Shown piece by piece: positions 8,460-15,691 of a DNA stretch of 64,000 nt. The stretch spans positions 186,001 to 250,000 of the forward strand of contig CANFGT010000001.1 of assembly GCA_947446815.1 (NCBI GenBank). The letters are read 5' to 3'. A program made the position numbers and the translations under genes. Below the pieces are notes generated by a model. It saw only the letters and a program-made list of their open reading frames with translations. It was not told where the DNA came from and did not search any database. Each line of letters starts with the position of its first letter. Positions within the stretch are counted from its first letter, which is position 1. This DNA comes from Acidimicrobiaceae bacterium. GTDB taxonomy: Bacteria; Actinomycetota; Acidimicrobiia; Acidimicrobiales; Ilumatobacteraceae.

Positions 8460-9248
8460 GTGGCTAGTGGTACATCAGCAAAAAAAGTCGCCCGTCTCGC
8501 TCAGAAGAGCAAGGGCAAGAAAGTGCGCTTCCAAGGCGGCACCCTTTTCCCGTCCGTGATGGCAGTTGTCATTGTTCTCGGTTTAGGCCTGGTGGCATAT
8601 TCACGCCAGTCAGCACCGAGCAAGAACACCCCACCCACGATCAACGATCACTGGCATATTTCGTACGGCTTTTATAAGTGCAACGGCTTCTTGAACGACC
8701 TCACTGGCGCGTTGGAGAATCCGGTATCTCCCGCATATCAGAAGTACAACATTCACAGCCACGACGACGGAGTCATTCACTGGCACCCATCAGCTCTTGC
8801 AACTGGCTCTCGTGCGCGCCTTGGTTTGTTCCTTGAGTCCTACAACATCAAGGTCGACACCAAGGGAATCACATTCCCCACAAATCAGAACAATGGCGAG
8901 TCCTACAAGACATCTGACCTGAAGTGCAAAGACTCCACAGGCAAGATGGTGGATGCCCAGGTGCAAGTCATTGTGTGGAGCCAATATGACAAGCCTGATG
9001 CGAAGAAGAAGTTCATTACTGACTTCAACAACATTCGCTTCACAAAAGACGGAATGGCTGTAACAATCGCTATTGCAGCACCTGGTGCAAATATTCCGAT
9101 GCCAAAGTCTGCATCTAACTTGCCAGAACTTGGTGCCGCAGACTCTGGCACCGCAACGACAACAACAGTTGCCGGTGCAACCGCCACCACAGTGAAGGGT
9201 GCAACCACCACCACTGTGAAGGGTGCAACCACCACTACGGCAGGCTGA
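8460..9248 (+). CDS. Membrane-anchored, His-rich secreted protein with Thr-rich tail
   Basis: A 262-residue protein of unknown function. A basic N-terminus (residues 1-27) is followed by one hydrophobic segment (about 30-45), predicting a signal anchor and an exported body. The exported domain has histidine clusters DHWHISYG, HSHDDGVIHWHP and two cysteines (KCNG, LKCKD). The layout HxH ... H-x-HDxGxIHxH ... followed by LGLFLESYNI resembles secreted proteins carrying an IHTHDxSGIIH-type motif, suggesting metal binding, though this comparison is from memory. The C-terminus is a low-complexity Ala/Thr tail made of three 8-residue repeats (GATTTTVK type). The stop overlaps the pyrophosphorylase ATG (TGATG). 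GTG start. Confidence 0.75.
   Translation: MASGTSAKKVARLAQKSKGKKVRFQGGTLFPSVMAVVIVLGLGLVAYSRQSAPSKNTPPTINDHWHISYGFYKCNGFLNDLTGALENPVSPAYQKYNIHSHDDGVIHWHPSALATGSRARLGLFLESYNIKVDTKGITFPTNQNNGESYKTSDLKCKDSTGKMVDAQVQVIVWSQYDKPDAKKKFITDFNNIRFTKDGMAVTIAIAAPGANIPMPKSASNLPELGAADSGTATTTTVAGATATTVKGATTTTVKGATTTTAG
9174..9245 (+). repeat. Three 24-bp tandem repeats encoding GATTTTVK units
   Basis: Units at 9174-9197, 9198-9221 and 9222-9245, the last diverged, encode GATATTVK, GATTTTVK and GATTTTAG at the end of the secreted protein. In-frame tandem repeats of this type can change copy number between strains. Confidence 0.8.
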
Positions 9249-10252
9249 TGCACGCGGTTGTTCTTGTTGGAGGATTCGGCACTCGTTTGAGGCCACTCAC
9301 CCTCAGCACGCCAAAGCCGCTCTTACCGATTGCCAACGTTCGTCAACTCGAACATCTCATCGCTCATCTGGGTACATCGGGTGTTACCGACGTGGTCTTA
9401 GCGCTCGGGTTTAAGCCAGAGCCTTTCTTCACTGCTTTTCCAGATGGAAAGTGTGCGGGCGTGCAACTTCATTACGCCGTTGAACCGGAACCATTGGATA
9501 CTGCTGGCGCCATTGCTTTTGCTGCACGAGATGCAGGAATTTCTGAAACTTTCGTGGTGATGAATGGCGACATTTTGTGCGATGTCGATGTTGCGGCTCT
9601 TGTCTCTTTCCATAAAGCACGAGGCGCTGAGGGAACATTGCATCTCACGCCGGTCGATGACCCATCTCAATATGGTGTCGTTGAGACAGACCTCGATGGA
9701 CTGGTGCAGCGATTCGTCGAGAAGCCACAGCCTGGAGAATCCGTTAGCACTGTGGTGAACGGCGGGACATATGTACTTGAACCATCAGTCATTGATCGCA
9801 TTCCCGAAAATCAGAAGGTTTCTATTGAGCGCGTAGTGTTTCCCGCGATGGTTGCCGATGGAACACTTTCCGCAATGGCCACAGACGATTACTGGATTGA
9901 TACTGGCCGACCCGAGACGTACCTCAAAGCAAACCTTGATCTCATTGACGGAACTCGACCCATCATTCTTTCCTCCATCGGAACACATGCACATATAGCT
10001 GCAACGGCATCAATCACGCGCAGCGTGATTGGTGAAGGATGCACGGTTGGTGCTGGTTGTGTTGTGATTGATTCAGTCCTTCTTCCCGGTGCGGTGATAG
10101 GTGATCGCGTGCGTCTCGAGCGAACAATGGTGATGGGCAGTGTGTCGGATGAATCATCGTTGATTGATTGCGTGGTTGGTTCAGATGTGGTGGTCCCCGT
10201 CGGTTCTCATCTGCAGAACACCCGCATCCCTGACCCCGAGCAGAAGCAGTGA
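9248..10252 (+). CDS. Sugar-nucleotide pyrophosphorylase, probable mannose-1-phosphate guanylyltransferase
   Basis: A 334-residue nucleotidyltransferase. The N-terminal signature GGFGTRLRPLT with TPKPLLPI (residues 8-28) binds the nucleotide, MNGDIL carries the metal-binding aspartate, and FVEKP is the sugar-phosphate loop. From about residue 245 there is a left-handed beta-helix of hexapeptide repeats. This architecture fits the actinobacterial enzyme encoded by Rv3264c (GDP-mannose pyrophosphorylase), which in Mycobacterium also lies near the F420 genes. With ManB (26203) it would supply GDP-mannose. A dTDP- or UDP-sugar specificity cannot be excluded from sequence alone. Confidence 0.88.
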   Translation: MHAVVLVGGFGTRLRPLTLSTPKPLLPIANVRQLEHLIAHLGTSGVTDVVLALGFKPEPFFTAFPDGKCAGVQLHYAVEPEPLDTAGAIAFAARDAGISETFVVMNGDILCDVDVAALVSFHKARGAEGTLHLTPVDDPSQYGVVETDLDGLVQRFVEKPQPGESVSTVVNGGTYVLEPSVIDRIPENQKVSIERVVFPAMVADGTLSAMATDDYWIDTGRPETYLKANLDLIDGTRPIILSSIGTHAHIAATASITRSVIGEGCTVGAGCVVIDSVLLPGAVIGDRVRLERTMVMGSVSDESSLIDCVVGSDVVVPVGSHLQNTRIPDPEQKQ

Positions 10253-11163
10253 TGTCAACATCTCGCAAGATCATGATTTGCGGAGGAGCCGGATTTATCG
10301 GTTCCTATTTGGTTGATCGCTTCATGGCTGAGGGGCATGAAGTCGATGTCGTCGATGATCTCTCCACTGGGTCATTCAACAATCTTGCTGAGGCTCGTAA
10401 TGCATCGGGACGTTTTAAATTTCAGAACATTTCTGTTCTGTCTGGTGAATTTGCAGAGCTTGTTGCATTACGCCGCCCTTCGGTTCTTGTGAACCTGGCA
10501 GTGTTCTCACCGTCGCAGAGCCATCTCTCAGGGGCGATGACGGCGATGCAGTCAACAGTCGCAGTTCTTGAAGCAGCGCGACTTGCCGGAGTTTCCAAAG
10601 TCATCACGGGTATCCCTGCTGCGCTTTTGTATGGCGAAGTTGCAGCCCGTGACCTTCCGATTAAAGAAGGCCACATCAACGACTCTCGTACGAGTGAAGA
10701 AGTGATCGCGCGTGCTGCTGCAGATATACACGGCGTGTATCGCGATCGCCATGGCGTTGAATTCACAGTGTTGGCGATGGCCAATGTGTACGGTGCACGG
10801 CAACGAGCCGAAGACGGCGTTGTTGCTGCGTTCGCCGATGCTCTTGCTAATGGTCGGGCACCGATTATGCACGGCACAGGCAAGCAAGTGCGAGATTTTG
10901 TGCATGTTGATGACACAGTCGACGCGATTGCGCGATCGCTTGATCGTGCTGGTGGACTCGTCATCAATGTCGGAACCGGAATTGCTACGAGCATTGCTGA
11001 CTTGTGGGCAATCATGGGTGGTGCATCATCGCCTGTTCCTCGCACGTCGGCTGGGCGTCCGAATGATGTTGTTCGATTGTCTTTGTCGCCTGTGCGCGCA
11101 CGCATTCAACTTGGTTGGTCACCGTTTACGCCATTGGCAGATGGCCTCGCAACACTGCGTTAG
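10252..11163 (+). CDS. NAD-dependent epimerase/dehydratase homologue with altered active site
   Basis: A 303-residue extended SDR. The NAD-binding motif GGAGFIG (residues 11-17) and DDLSTG are intact, as are the family-typical NVYGARQ and RDFVHVDD segments. However, the catalytic YxxxK is replaced: the aligned segment reads RTSEEVIARAAAD, giving E150 and R154 instead of Tyr and Lys, and the usual Ser-Ser before it is Pro-Ala (ITGIPAALLYG). The protein may therefore bind NAD and a sugar nucleotide without performing the standard oxidation, or use different chemistry. The start is the ATG overlapping the previous TGA. Fold assignment is firm; function is open. Confidence 0.82.
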   Translation: MSTSRKIMICGGAGFIGSYLVDRFMAEGHEVDVVDDLSTGSFNNLAEARNASGRFKFQNISVLSGEFAELVALRRPSVLVNLAVFSPSQSHLSGAMTAMQSTVAVLEAARLAGVSKVITGIPAALLYGEVAARDLPIKEGHINDSRTSEEVIARAAADIHGVYRDRHGVEFTVLAMANVYGARQRAEDGVVAAFADALANGRAPIMHGTGKQVRDFVHVDDTVDAIARSLDRAGGLVINVGTGIATSIADLWAIMGGASSPVPRTSAGRPNDVVRLSLSPVRARIQLGWSPFTPLADGLATLR

Positions 11164-11873
11164 CGGAACAAGTCCTCGCTCGGAGGACGCACAATCTCGC
11201 TCATCGATGCATCGCGGAACCAAGATGGGTCGGCACCGCGAACAATCGCAACCGGAATCCCTTCGGACTTGCCCATCACCAGCTCTGCAGCTGATGCAAG
11301 TTCGTCGGCAACGCACACTTCGGTTACCTGCATCACTCGACCCAGAGCATCCTCAGTGCCACGAAGGTCAACAACAGCAGCAATCCCTGCAACGCCGATT
11401 GCAACATCGGTCAAGCCTTTTCGCCATGGTCGGCCAAACGTATCGGAGATGATGACGCCGACATTCACGCCCAATTTTGCTTTGACAATGTCGCGAATTC
11501 GGCGAGCTGAACGGTCACTATCGAGTGGCAACAGCGCTGCGTAGCCACGCTCAACATTTGAAAGGTCAATGCCACTATTGGCACAGACGAATCCATGTTT
11601 TGTTTCGGTGATGATGAGGTCCCCGCGTCGCCGCACGATGCGGACCGCTTCATCTTCGACAAGTTGCTTATGCGAGAGCGGGTCATCGGCGTCAATTGCA
11701 ACGAGGCGATTTTCTGCTTTCGAGACAATCTTTTGCGTGACGACTAAAACGTCATTGTCGCGCAAGGGACCATTAGGTTCTGCACCGCACGCTTCCACAA
11801 TGACGTCACCAATTTGCATACCCGGAGTGATTTCTCCGATTCCTTCAACGCTCCATGCCATTAAGCGGGCCAT
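11160..11873 (-). CDS. cofE: Coenzyme F420:L-glutamate ligase
   Basis: A 237-residue CofE/FbiB N-domain protein that adds glutamates to F420-0 in the cytoplasm using GTP. Family motifs seen: VVTQKIVSKAE, ANSGIDLSN, LPLDSDRSA and ISDTFGRPWRKG. Mycobacterial FbiB carries an additional C-terminal FMN-binding nitroreductase-like domain; it is absent here, so this is the single-domain form and the dehydro-F420 reductase step must be encoded elsewhere. It overlaps cofD upstream by 13 bases and its 3' end overlaps the convergent epimerase gene by four bases. Confidence 0.94.
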   Translation of the reverse strand: MARLMAWSVEGIGEITPGMQIGDVIVEACGAEPNGPLRDNDVLVVTQKIVSKAENRLVAIDADDPLSHKQLVEDEAVRIVRRRGDLIITETKHGFVCANSGIDLSNVERGYAALLPLDSDRSARRIRDIVKAKLGVNVGVIISDTFGRPWRKGLTDVAIGVAGIAAVVDLRGTEDALGRVMQVTEVCVADELASAAELVMGKSEGIPVAIVRGADPSWFRDASMSEIVRPPSEDLFR

Positions 11874-12832
11874 GTGATGCCTCCTTGTTGTGGTGTTGCT
11901 TGCACAGTGATACGTGCAAGGTGTGCTGCGACTCCGGGCTTCGACATGATGGTGTCGGTCACGACGCAGCGCACGCCTTCGCGTTCGACTGCATCAGCGA
12001 GATGAGCATCTTGTTCGTCAATCACCAAGGTTGCGGCAACATCTGCGTACATGCGTGCCACGCCCACCACGGTGGGTTCATGACCAAGTTCCACCAACAT
12101 GCGATCAGCAGGGCCTTTCAGTGCGGCCCCGGCAACGATGGGGGAGACGGCGACCACGTCGTCACGGCGTGCGCGCAATGCATCTTCGACGCCAGCAAGC
12201 GCACGAATAGGCCCGATAGACACAATGGGGTTTGAAGGCGCAATCACGATGGTGTTCGCATTCTTCAACAATGCTGGGTCAATAAACGATGCAGTCTCTG
12301 CTCCAACAAATTCGACACCAGTCACAGGAACTGAGTGGCGCAACTTTACGAAGTACTCCTGAAATGAGACTGCACCGTCTGCAAGATGAACATTCGTCCG
12401 CACTGGTTGATTGGACATCGGGATAATGGAGAGTGACAGACCAAACGCACGACGAATCTCGTCGGTCACTTGTGCAAGGGTTGCTCCTTCACGAATTCGT
12501 GCTGTGCGATAGAAGTGCGTCGCTAAATCGGTGTCGCCAAGGTTGAACCAGCGAGGAGCTGCACTCGAGCCTTCAGGACGAACATCCTCAAAGCGTTCGA
12601 GAGACTCCATTGCACGCCAGGTTTCATTACGCAAGCCCCACCCGCGTTCCGGGTCAATTTCCTGAGCGAGCGTGTACGTCACCGTGTCAATGTCAGGTGA
12701 GATTGACAGTCCATGCAGTTCCGTGTCGTCTCCAGTGTTGACAACTGTCACAACATCAGTGGAATCCACTGTCTGGATAAGGCCTGCGAGAAACCGTGCT
12801 GCACCAACGCCGCCAGCCAATACCAAAATCAT
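11861..12832 (-). CDS. cofD: 2-phospho-L-lactate / PEP transferase, F420 biosynthesis
   Basis: A 323-residue CofD/FbiA enzyme that transfers the phospho-lactyl or phosphoenolpyruvyl moiety from its activated guanosine form to the deazaflavin Fo, making F420-0 or its dehydro form. The N-terminal MILVLAGGVGAARFL is the diagnostic nucleotide-binding start, followed by VNTGDD, WFNLGDTDLATH, RTNV and IAPSNPIVSIGPI. The start was set at the ATG giving MILVLAGG, with TACGCT six bases upstream; an in-frame extension to 12868 lacks family similarity. First gene of a cofD-cofE operon. No whiB gene lies beside it, unlike in mycobacteria and streptomycetes. Confidence 0.95.
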   Translation of the reverse strand: MILVLAGGVGAARFLAGLIQTVDSTDVVTVVNTGDDTELHGLSISPDIDTVTYTLAQEIDPERGWGLRNETWRAMESLERFEDVRPEGSSAAPRWFNLGDTDLATHFYRTARIREGATLAQVTDEIRRAFGLSLSIIPMSNQPVRTNVHLADGAVSFQEYFVKLRHSVPVTGVEFVGAETASFIDPALLKNANTIVIAPSNPIVSIGPIRALAGVEDALRARRDDVVAVSPIVAGAALKGPADRMLVELGHEPTVVGVARMYADVAATLVIDEQDAHLADAVEREGVRCVVTDTIMSKPGVAAHLARITVQATPQQGGITWPA

Positions 12833-12838
12833 GCTGCA

Positions 12839-12844
12839 AGCGTA
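12839..12844 (-). promoter_or_regulatory. -10 element TACGCT before cofD
   Basis: On the minus strand TACGCT ends six bases before the cofD ATG, indicating a leaderless cofD-cofE transcript. Confidence 0.5.
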
Positions 12845-12855
12845 GGGGTTACAGG

Positions 12856-12870
12856 GGGTGAGGTTCACCC
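12856..12870. repeat. 6-bp inverted repeat in the cofD/gmd divergent region
   Basis: GGGTGA (12856-12861) and TCACCC (12865-12870) form a perfect dyad with a 3-base loop in the 100-base divergent region between cofD and gmd. It could be an operator for either gene. The rest of the region shows only a GAGG ribosome-binding site for gmd at 12921-12924. Confidence 0.35.
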
Positions 12871-12932
12871 TGTTGGTGGGGGTAGCGGTGGTACCGTCAT
12901 CAGGTCCATTAACTCAGTAAGAGGTCTTTCCG

Positions 12933-13919
12933 ATGCCACGCGCTTTTATCACCGGAATCACAGGTCAAGACGGCCAACATCTAGCCGAATTCCTTCACTC
13001 GAAGGGTTACGAAGTCTTCGGCATGCTCAAGGGTCAAAACAACCCTCGGGCTTTACAGATCCGTGATGAGTTCCCATATGTCGAACTTGTCCCGGGCGAC
13101 CTTGCCGACCTCACCAGCTTGGTCTCCGCTCTCGAATATGTGCAGCCAGACGAGGTCTACAACCTCGGCGCCATCTCATTTGTGGCTATCTCTTTTGGCC
13201 AGGCTGAGCTCACCTCCAACATCACAGGTTTAGGTGTCTTGCGCATGCTCGAAGCCATTCGCATGGTGGGTGGAACGCAGAACAATCCCATTCGCTTCTA
13301 TCAAGCCTCTTCGTCAGAGATGTTTGGCAAGGTGCGTGAAGTTCCACAGAGCGAACTCACACCATTCCACCCACGGTCGCCGTATGGCTGCGCCAAGGTG
13401 TTTGGTCACGACATCACCGTCAACTACCGCGAGAGTTACGGCATCTACGCATGTTCCGGCATTTTGTTCAACCACGAAGGCCCACGTCGTGGTCTTGAAT
13501 TTGTGACGCGCAAGATTTCCAATACGGCAGCTCGCATCAAGTTGGGTGTCGAGAAGGAATTAGTCATGGGCAATCTTGATGCCAAGCGTGACTGGGGTTA
13601 TGCAGGTGACTACGTGCGTGCGATGTGGATGATGTTGCAGCAAGACCAGCCAGATGATTACGTCGTCGCGACGGGCGAGACGCATTCCATCGAAGAATTC
13701 CTCACTCTTGCATTTGAAGAGGTCGGGCTCGATGACTGGCACAACTATGTGCGTCAAGATCCTCGCTTCTTCCGTCCTGCCGAAGTTGACCTTCTGATTG
13801 GAGACCCATCAAAGGCTCGCGAAAAGCTGGGATGGGTTCCTGAGGTTGACTTCAAGACACTTGTGAGCATGATGGTGCAGAACGATCTCGCGATCGAAAC
13901 TGCACGCATAAAGCACTAG
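12933..13919 (+). CDS. gmd: GDP-mannose 4,6-dehydratase
   Basis: A 328-residue SDR that converts GDP-D-mannose to GDP-4-keto-6-deoxy-D-mannose. The NADP-binding motif TGITGQDG lies at residues 7-14, the catalytic SSSEMFG at 126-132 and YGCAK at 151-155. NHEGPRRG and the FVTRKI segment are family signatures. Unlike many genes in this window it has a ribosome-binding site (GAGG, 8 bases from the ATG) and an upstream leader. Its product is the substrate of the Fcl enzyme at 3993. The 3' end overlaps the convergent flippase gene by four bases. Confidence 0.96.
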   Translation: MPRAFITGITGQDGQHLAEFLHSKGYEVFGMLKGQNNPRALQIRDEFPYVELVPGDLADLTSLVSALEYVQPDEVYNLGAISFVAISFGQAELTSNITGLGVLRMLEAIRMVGGTQNNPIRFYQASSSEMFGKVREVPQSELTPFHPRSPYGCAKVFGHDITVNYRESYGIYACSGILFNHEGPRRGLEFVTRKISNTAARIKLGVEKELVMGNLDAKRDWGYAGDYVRAMWMMLQQDQPDDYVVATGETHSIEEFLTLAFEEVGLDDWHNYVRQDPRFFRPAEVDLLIGDPSKAREKLGWVPEVDFKTLVSMMVQNDLAIETARIKH

Positions 13920-15196
13920 TCAAGTTCGCTCATGCGCGCACGTAGCGCGTATGAGAACACTCCAAGCGCAACCGCCGAGCCGGCACACAAGCCGAGGTCG
14001 ACGCGCATGTATAAGTCTTTGCTGGCGAATGCTGTAACAGCAAAGAAGGACATCATGGATGAGAGCCAGCCAATGGCGACCCATCGGTGACCATGCAATG
14101 CGATGACTGCCTGAGCGACGGCCATGGCCAGCATGTACAAACCACTTGAGAGCGCAAGCATTGTCAGCGTGAGACGATCAAGTCCTCCGTCGTACATGAT
14201 TCCGAGTGCCCATGGACCTAAAACCGCGGCACCTGCAGTACCGAGAACAGCAACGCCCGTTACTACTTTTGCGAGAAGTCCAAAGGCTTGACGAAACTCA
14301 TCGTGGTGTCCTTTTGCGGCTAATCGCGCAAGTCGTGGCAATAGCGATGCTTGGACCGCCTGGAAAAGAAAGAGTGGAACGCGTGCCATGAGCACTCCGT
14401 TTCCGAATGCAGTTACCAGGCTTGCCTGGCTTGCATCAGCAAGAACATCAACTCCGATAGGACCAGCGTTGACAAGTCCAGCAGCCATGATGGAACCAAG
14501 CAGCAACCAGCCAAGGTTGGGAGTTAGTTCAGCGAACGTAGTTTCCGGGCCGTCGTCGGTATGCGTTTCACCACGAAGAAAGACAGTTGCTACTGCTACA
14601 AGTGGTGACAACGCAACAGCAAGTGCATAAGGCCCCACTGACGTCACACCAAGTTTCCAGAGAATGATGCATGCGGTAATGCGCACAGCACCATCGACTC
14701 CCATGATTGTTCCGTACGCAGTGAATCTTCCCGAGCCAGATGCGATGCCGCGCGATAAGTGCATGGGCACGTACGCAACGATGGTGAAGATGAGCGCAAT
14801 CGTGACAATCCAATAGCCCTCGAACATGTGGCTGGTCAGAAGAGGGGATAGCGCAGCAACGAGAACTATCAAGATCGCTGCAAGACCTAGAGCAAGGGGC
14901 AGCATCTTTTTAACAACAGGAAGCCCGCCTTGATTCAATGCACGTCGATGAGCGAGTGCGCGACCGAGTTCTTGTTCAACAGGCATCAAGAAGCCAGGAA
15001 CTAATGCAAAGGTGATGAACCACAACGCCACGATGGGCTTGAAGTGTTCTTTTCCTAAGGCAAGTTGACCAACCTTGAAAAAGGCATAGGCAGTGATGCC
15101 TGAAATGAAAAGACCGATACCAACCGGAAATGTTCCTTCAGGCAGTGGAGCCTTTTTGGAACTAACAGATGGGGGAGTTTCGATTGCCTCGGTCAC
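13916..15196 (-). CDS. Polytopic membrane protein, lipopolysaccharide/oligosaccharide flippase-like
   Basis: A 426-residue integral membrane protein with about 12 to 14 hydrophobic segments, in the MATE/Wzx-like polysaccharide flippase style. Features include a first segment [18 protein letters not shown], the loop [15 protein letters not shown] with charged residues, repeated GL/GA helix packing and [14 protein letters not shown] between helices. Its location between gmd and the large GT2 protein suggests it moves the lipid-linked glycan across the membrane. Alternatives are another O-antigen or polyprenyl-linked exporter; catalytic residues cannot be assigned. GTG start with TAGCCT six bases upstream. 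Confidence 0.75.
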   Translation of the reverse strand: MTEAIETPPSVSSKKAPLPEGTFPVGIGLFISGITAYAFFKVGQLALGKEHFKPIVALWFITFALVPGFLMPVEQELGRALAHRRALNQGGLPVVKKMLPLALGLAAILIVLVAALSPLLTSHMFEGYWIVTIALIFTIVAYVPMHLSRGIASGSGRFTAYGTIMGVDGAVRITACIILWKLGVTSVGPYALAVALSPLVAVATVFLRGETHTDDGPETTFAELTPNLGWLLLGSIMAAGLVNAGPIGVDVLADASQASLVTAFGNGVLMARVPLFLFQAVQASLLPRLARLAAKGHHDEFRQAFGLLAKVVTGVAVLGTAGAAVLGPWALGIMYDGGLDRLTLTMLALSSGLYMLAMAVAQAVIALHGHRWVAIGWLSSMMSFFAVTAFASKDLYMRVDLGLCAGSAVALGVFSYALRARMSELD

Positions 15197-15202
15197 GCAG
15201 GA

Positions 15203-15208
15203 AGGCTA
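15203..15208 (-). promoter_or_regulatory. -10 element TAGCCT, leaderless type
   Basis: On the minus strand TAGCCT ends six bases before the GTG start of the flippase-like gene. Confidence 0.55.
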
Positions 15209-15248
15209 GTTGCGGGGCTTGCAGGGGGAGAGTTACCCCACAAAATGT

Positions 15249-15572
15249 TTACTGCGCAGTATTAACGCGAGCCTTTAGCGAGTCCACGAGTTCGCGACGA
15301 CGAACCTGTGCCTTCTGAAAACCAAGAACTGCAAAACCCACTGCGGTGTAGCCCACTTCGGTGGCTTGCTTCACGGCAGGGTGCGAGAGAACGGCGGCAG
15401 GGTTGATGCGGCTGAGGTCAACAGATGTGAGATCGATGGAGTGAAGCTGCGGGACAGTGATTTTGGGAAGTTCCACTTTGGGCAGCTTGTCGAGAGGCAA
15501 TTTGTCGAGGCCAGGAATGGTGATCTTTGAAAGGTCGATTGTGGGGAGCGAGATACGAGGAAACTGCGTCAT
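15249..15572 (-). CDS. Small protein with Leu-Pro/Lys pseudo-repeats, unknown function
   Basis: A 107-residue protein that I cannot assign. Residues 1-55 are a run of short pseudo-repeats of the type LP-x-[IV]-x-L-x-KI-[TP], for example ISLPTIDLSKI and VELPKITVPQL, regular enough to suggest an extended or beta-solenoid-like structure. Residues 60-85 (VKQATEVGYTAVGFAVLGF) form an amphipathic or weakly hydrophobic helix, followed by a basic helix KAQVRRRELVDSLKARV. No signal peptide is evident. It is encoded between the flippase-like gene and the GT2 gene, divergent from the latter; a role at the membrane or on the glycan machinery is speculation. Confidence 0.7.
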   Translation of the reverse strand: MTQFPRISLPTIDLSKITIPGLDKLPLDKLPKVELPKITVPQLHSIDLTSVDLSRINPAAVLSHPAVKQATEVGYTAVGFAVLGFQKAQVRRRELVDSLKARVNTAQ

Positions 15573-15584
15573 ATCCTCATCGTA

Positions 15585-15618
15585 TAGCAGAGTGCTAACT
15601 CTTGCTAGCAGTCTGCTA
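15585..15618. promoter_or_regulatory. Nested inverted repeats, candidate operator
   Basis: The region between the small repeat protein and the GT2 gene contains AGAGT-GCTA-ACTCT (15589-15602) nested within TAGCAG (15585-15590) and CTGCTA (15613-15618). It begins 13 bases upstream of the small gene's ATG, overlapping its expected promoter. Confidence 0.4.
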
Positions 15619-15676
15619 TCTGCCGTATGTCACAAGGGTTCGGTGTCACTGCCTCGGGGGCTTTGAGGGCTCGCAC

Positions 15677-15682
15677 TAGCCT
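15677..15682 (+). promoter_or_regulatory. -10 element TAGCCT, leaderless type
   Basis: TAGCCT ends 9 bases before the GTG of the large GT2 gene. Confidence 0.6.
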
Positions 15683-15691
15683 CGCAGGGGC

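Noticed and set aside
9174-9245. CRISPR-like or regulatory repeat
   Set aside because: The 24-bp units are contiguous and in frame, encoding a protein tail; there are no spacers.
10712-11452. Open frame on the plus strand crossing the epimerase and cofE genes
   Set aside because: Overlaps two well-supported genes in other frames and encodes Cys/Met/Leu/Gln-rich low-similarity sequence.
15590-15602. CIRCE heat-shock operator half-site (GAGTGCTAA)
   Set aside because: Only the right half is present; the TTAGCACTC left half with a 9-base spacer is absent and no chaperone gene follows.
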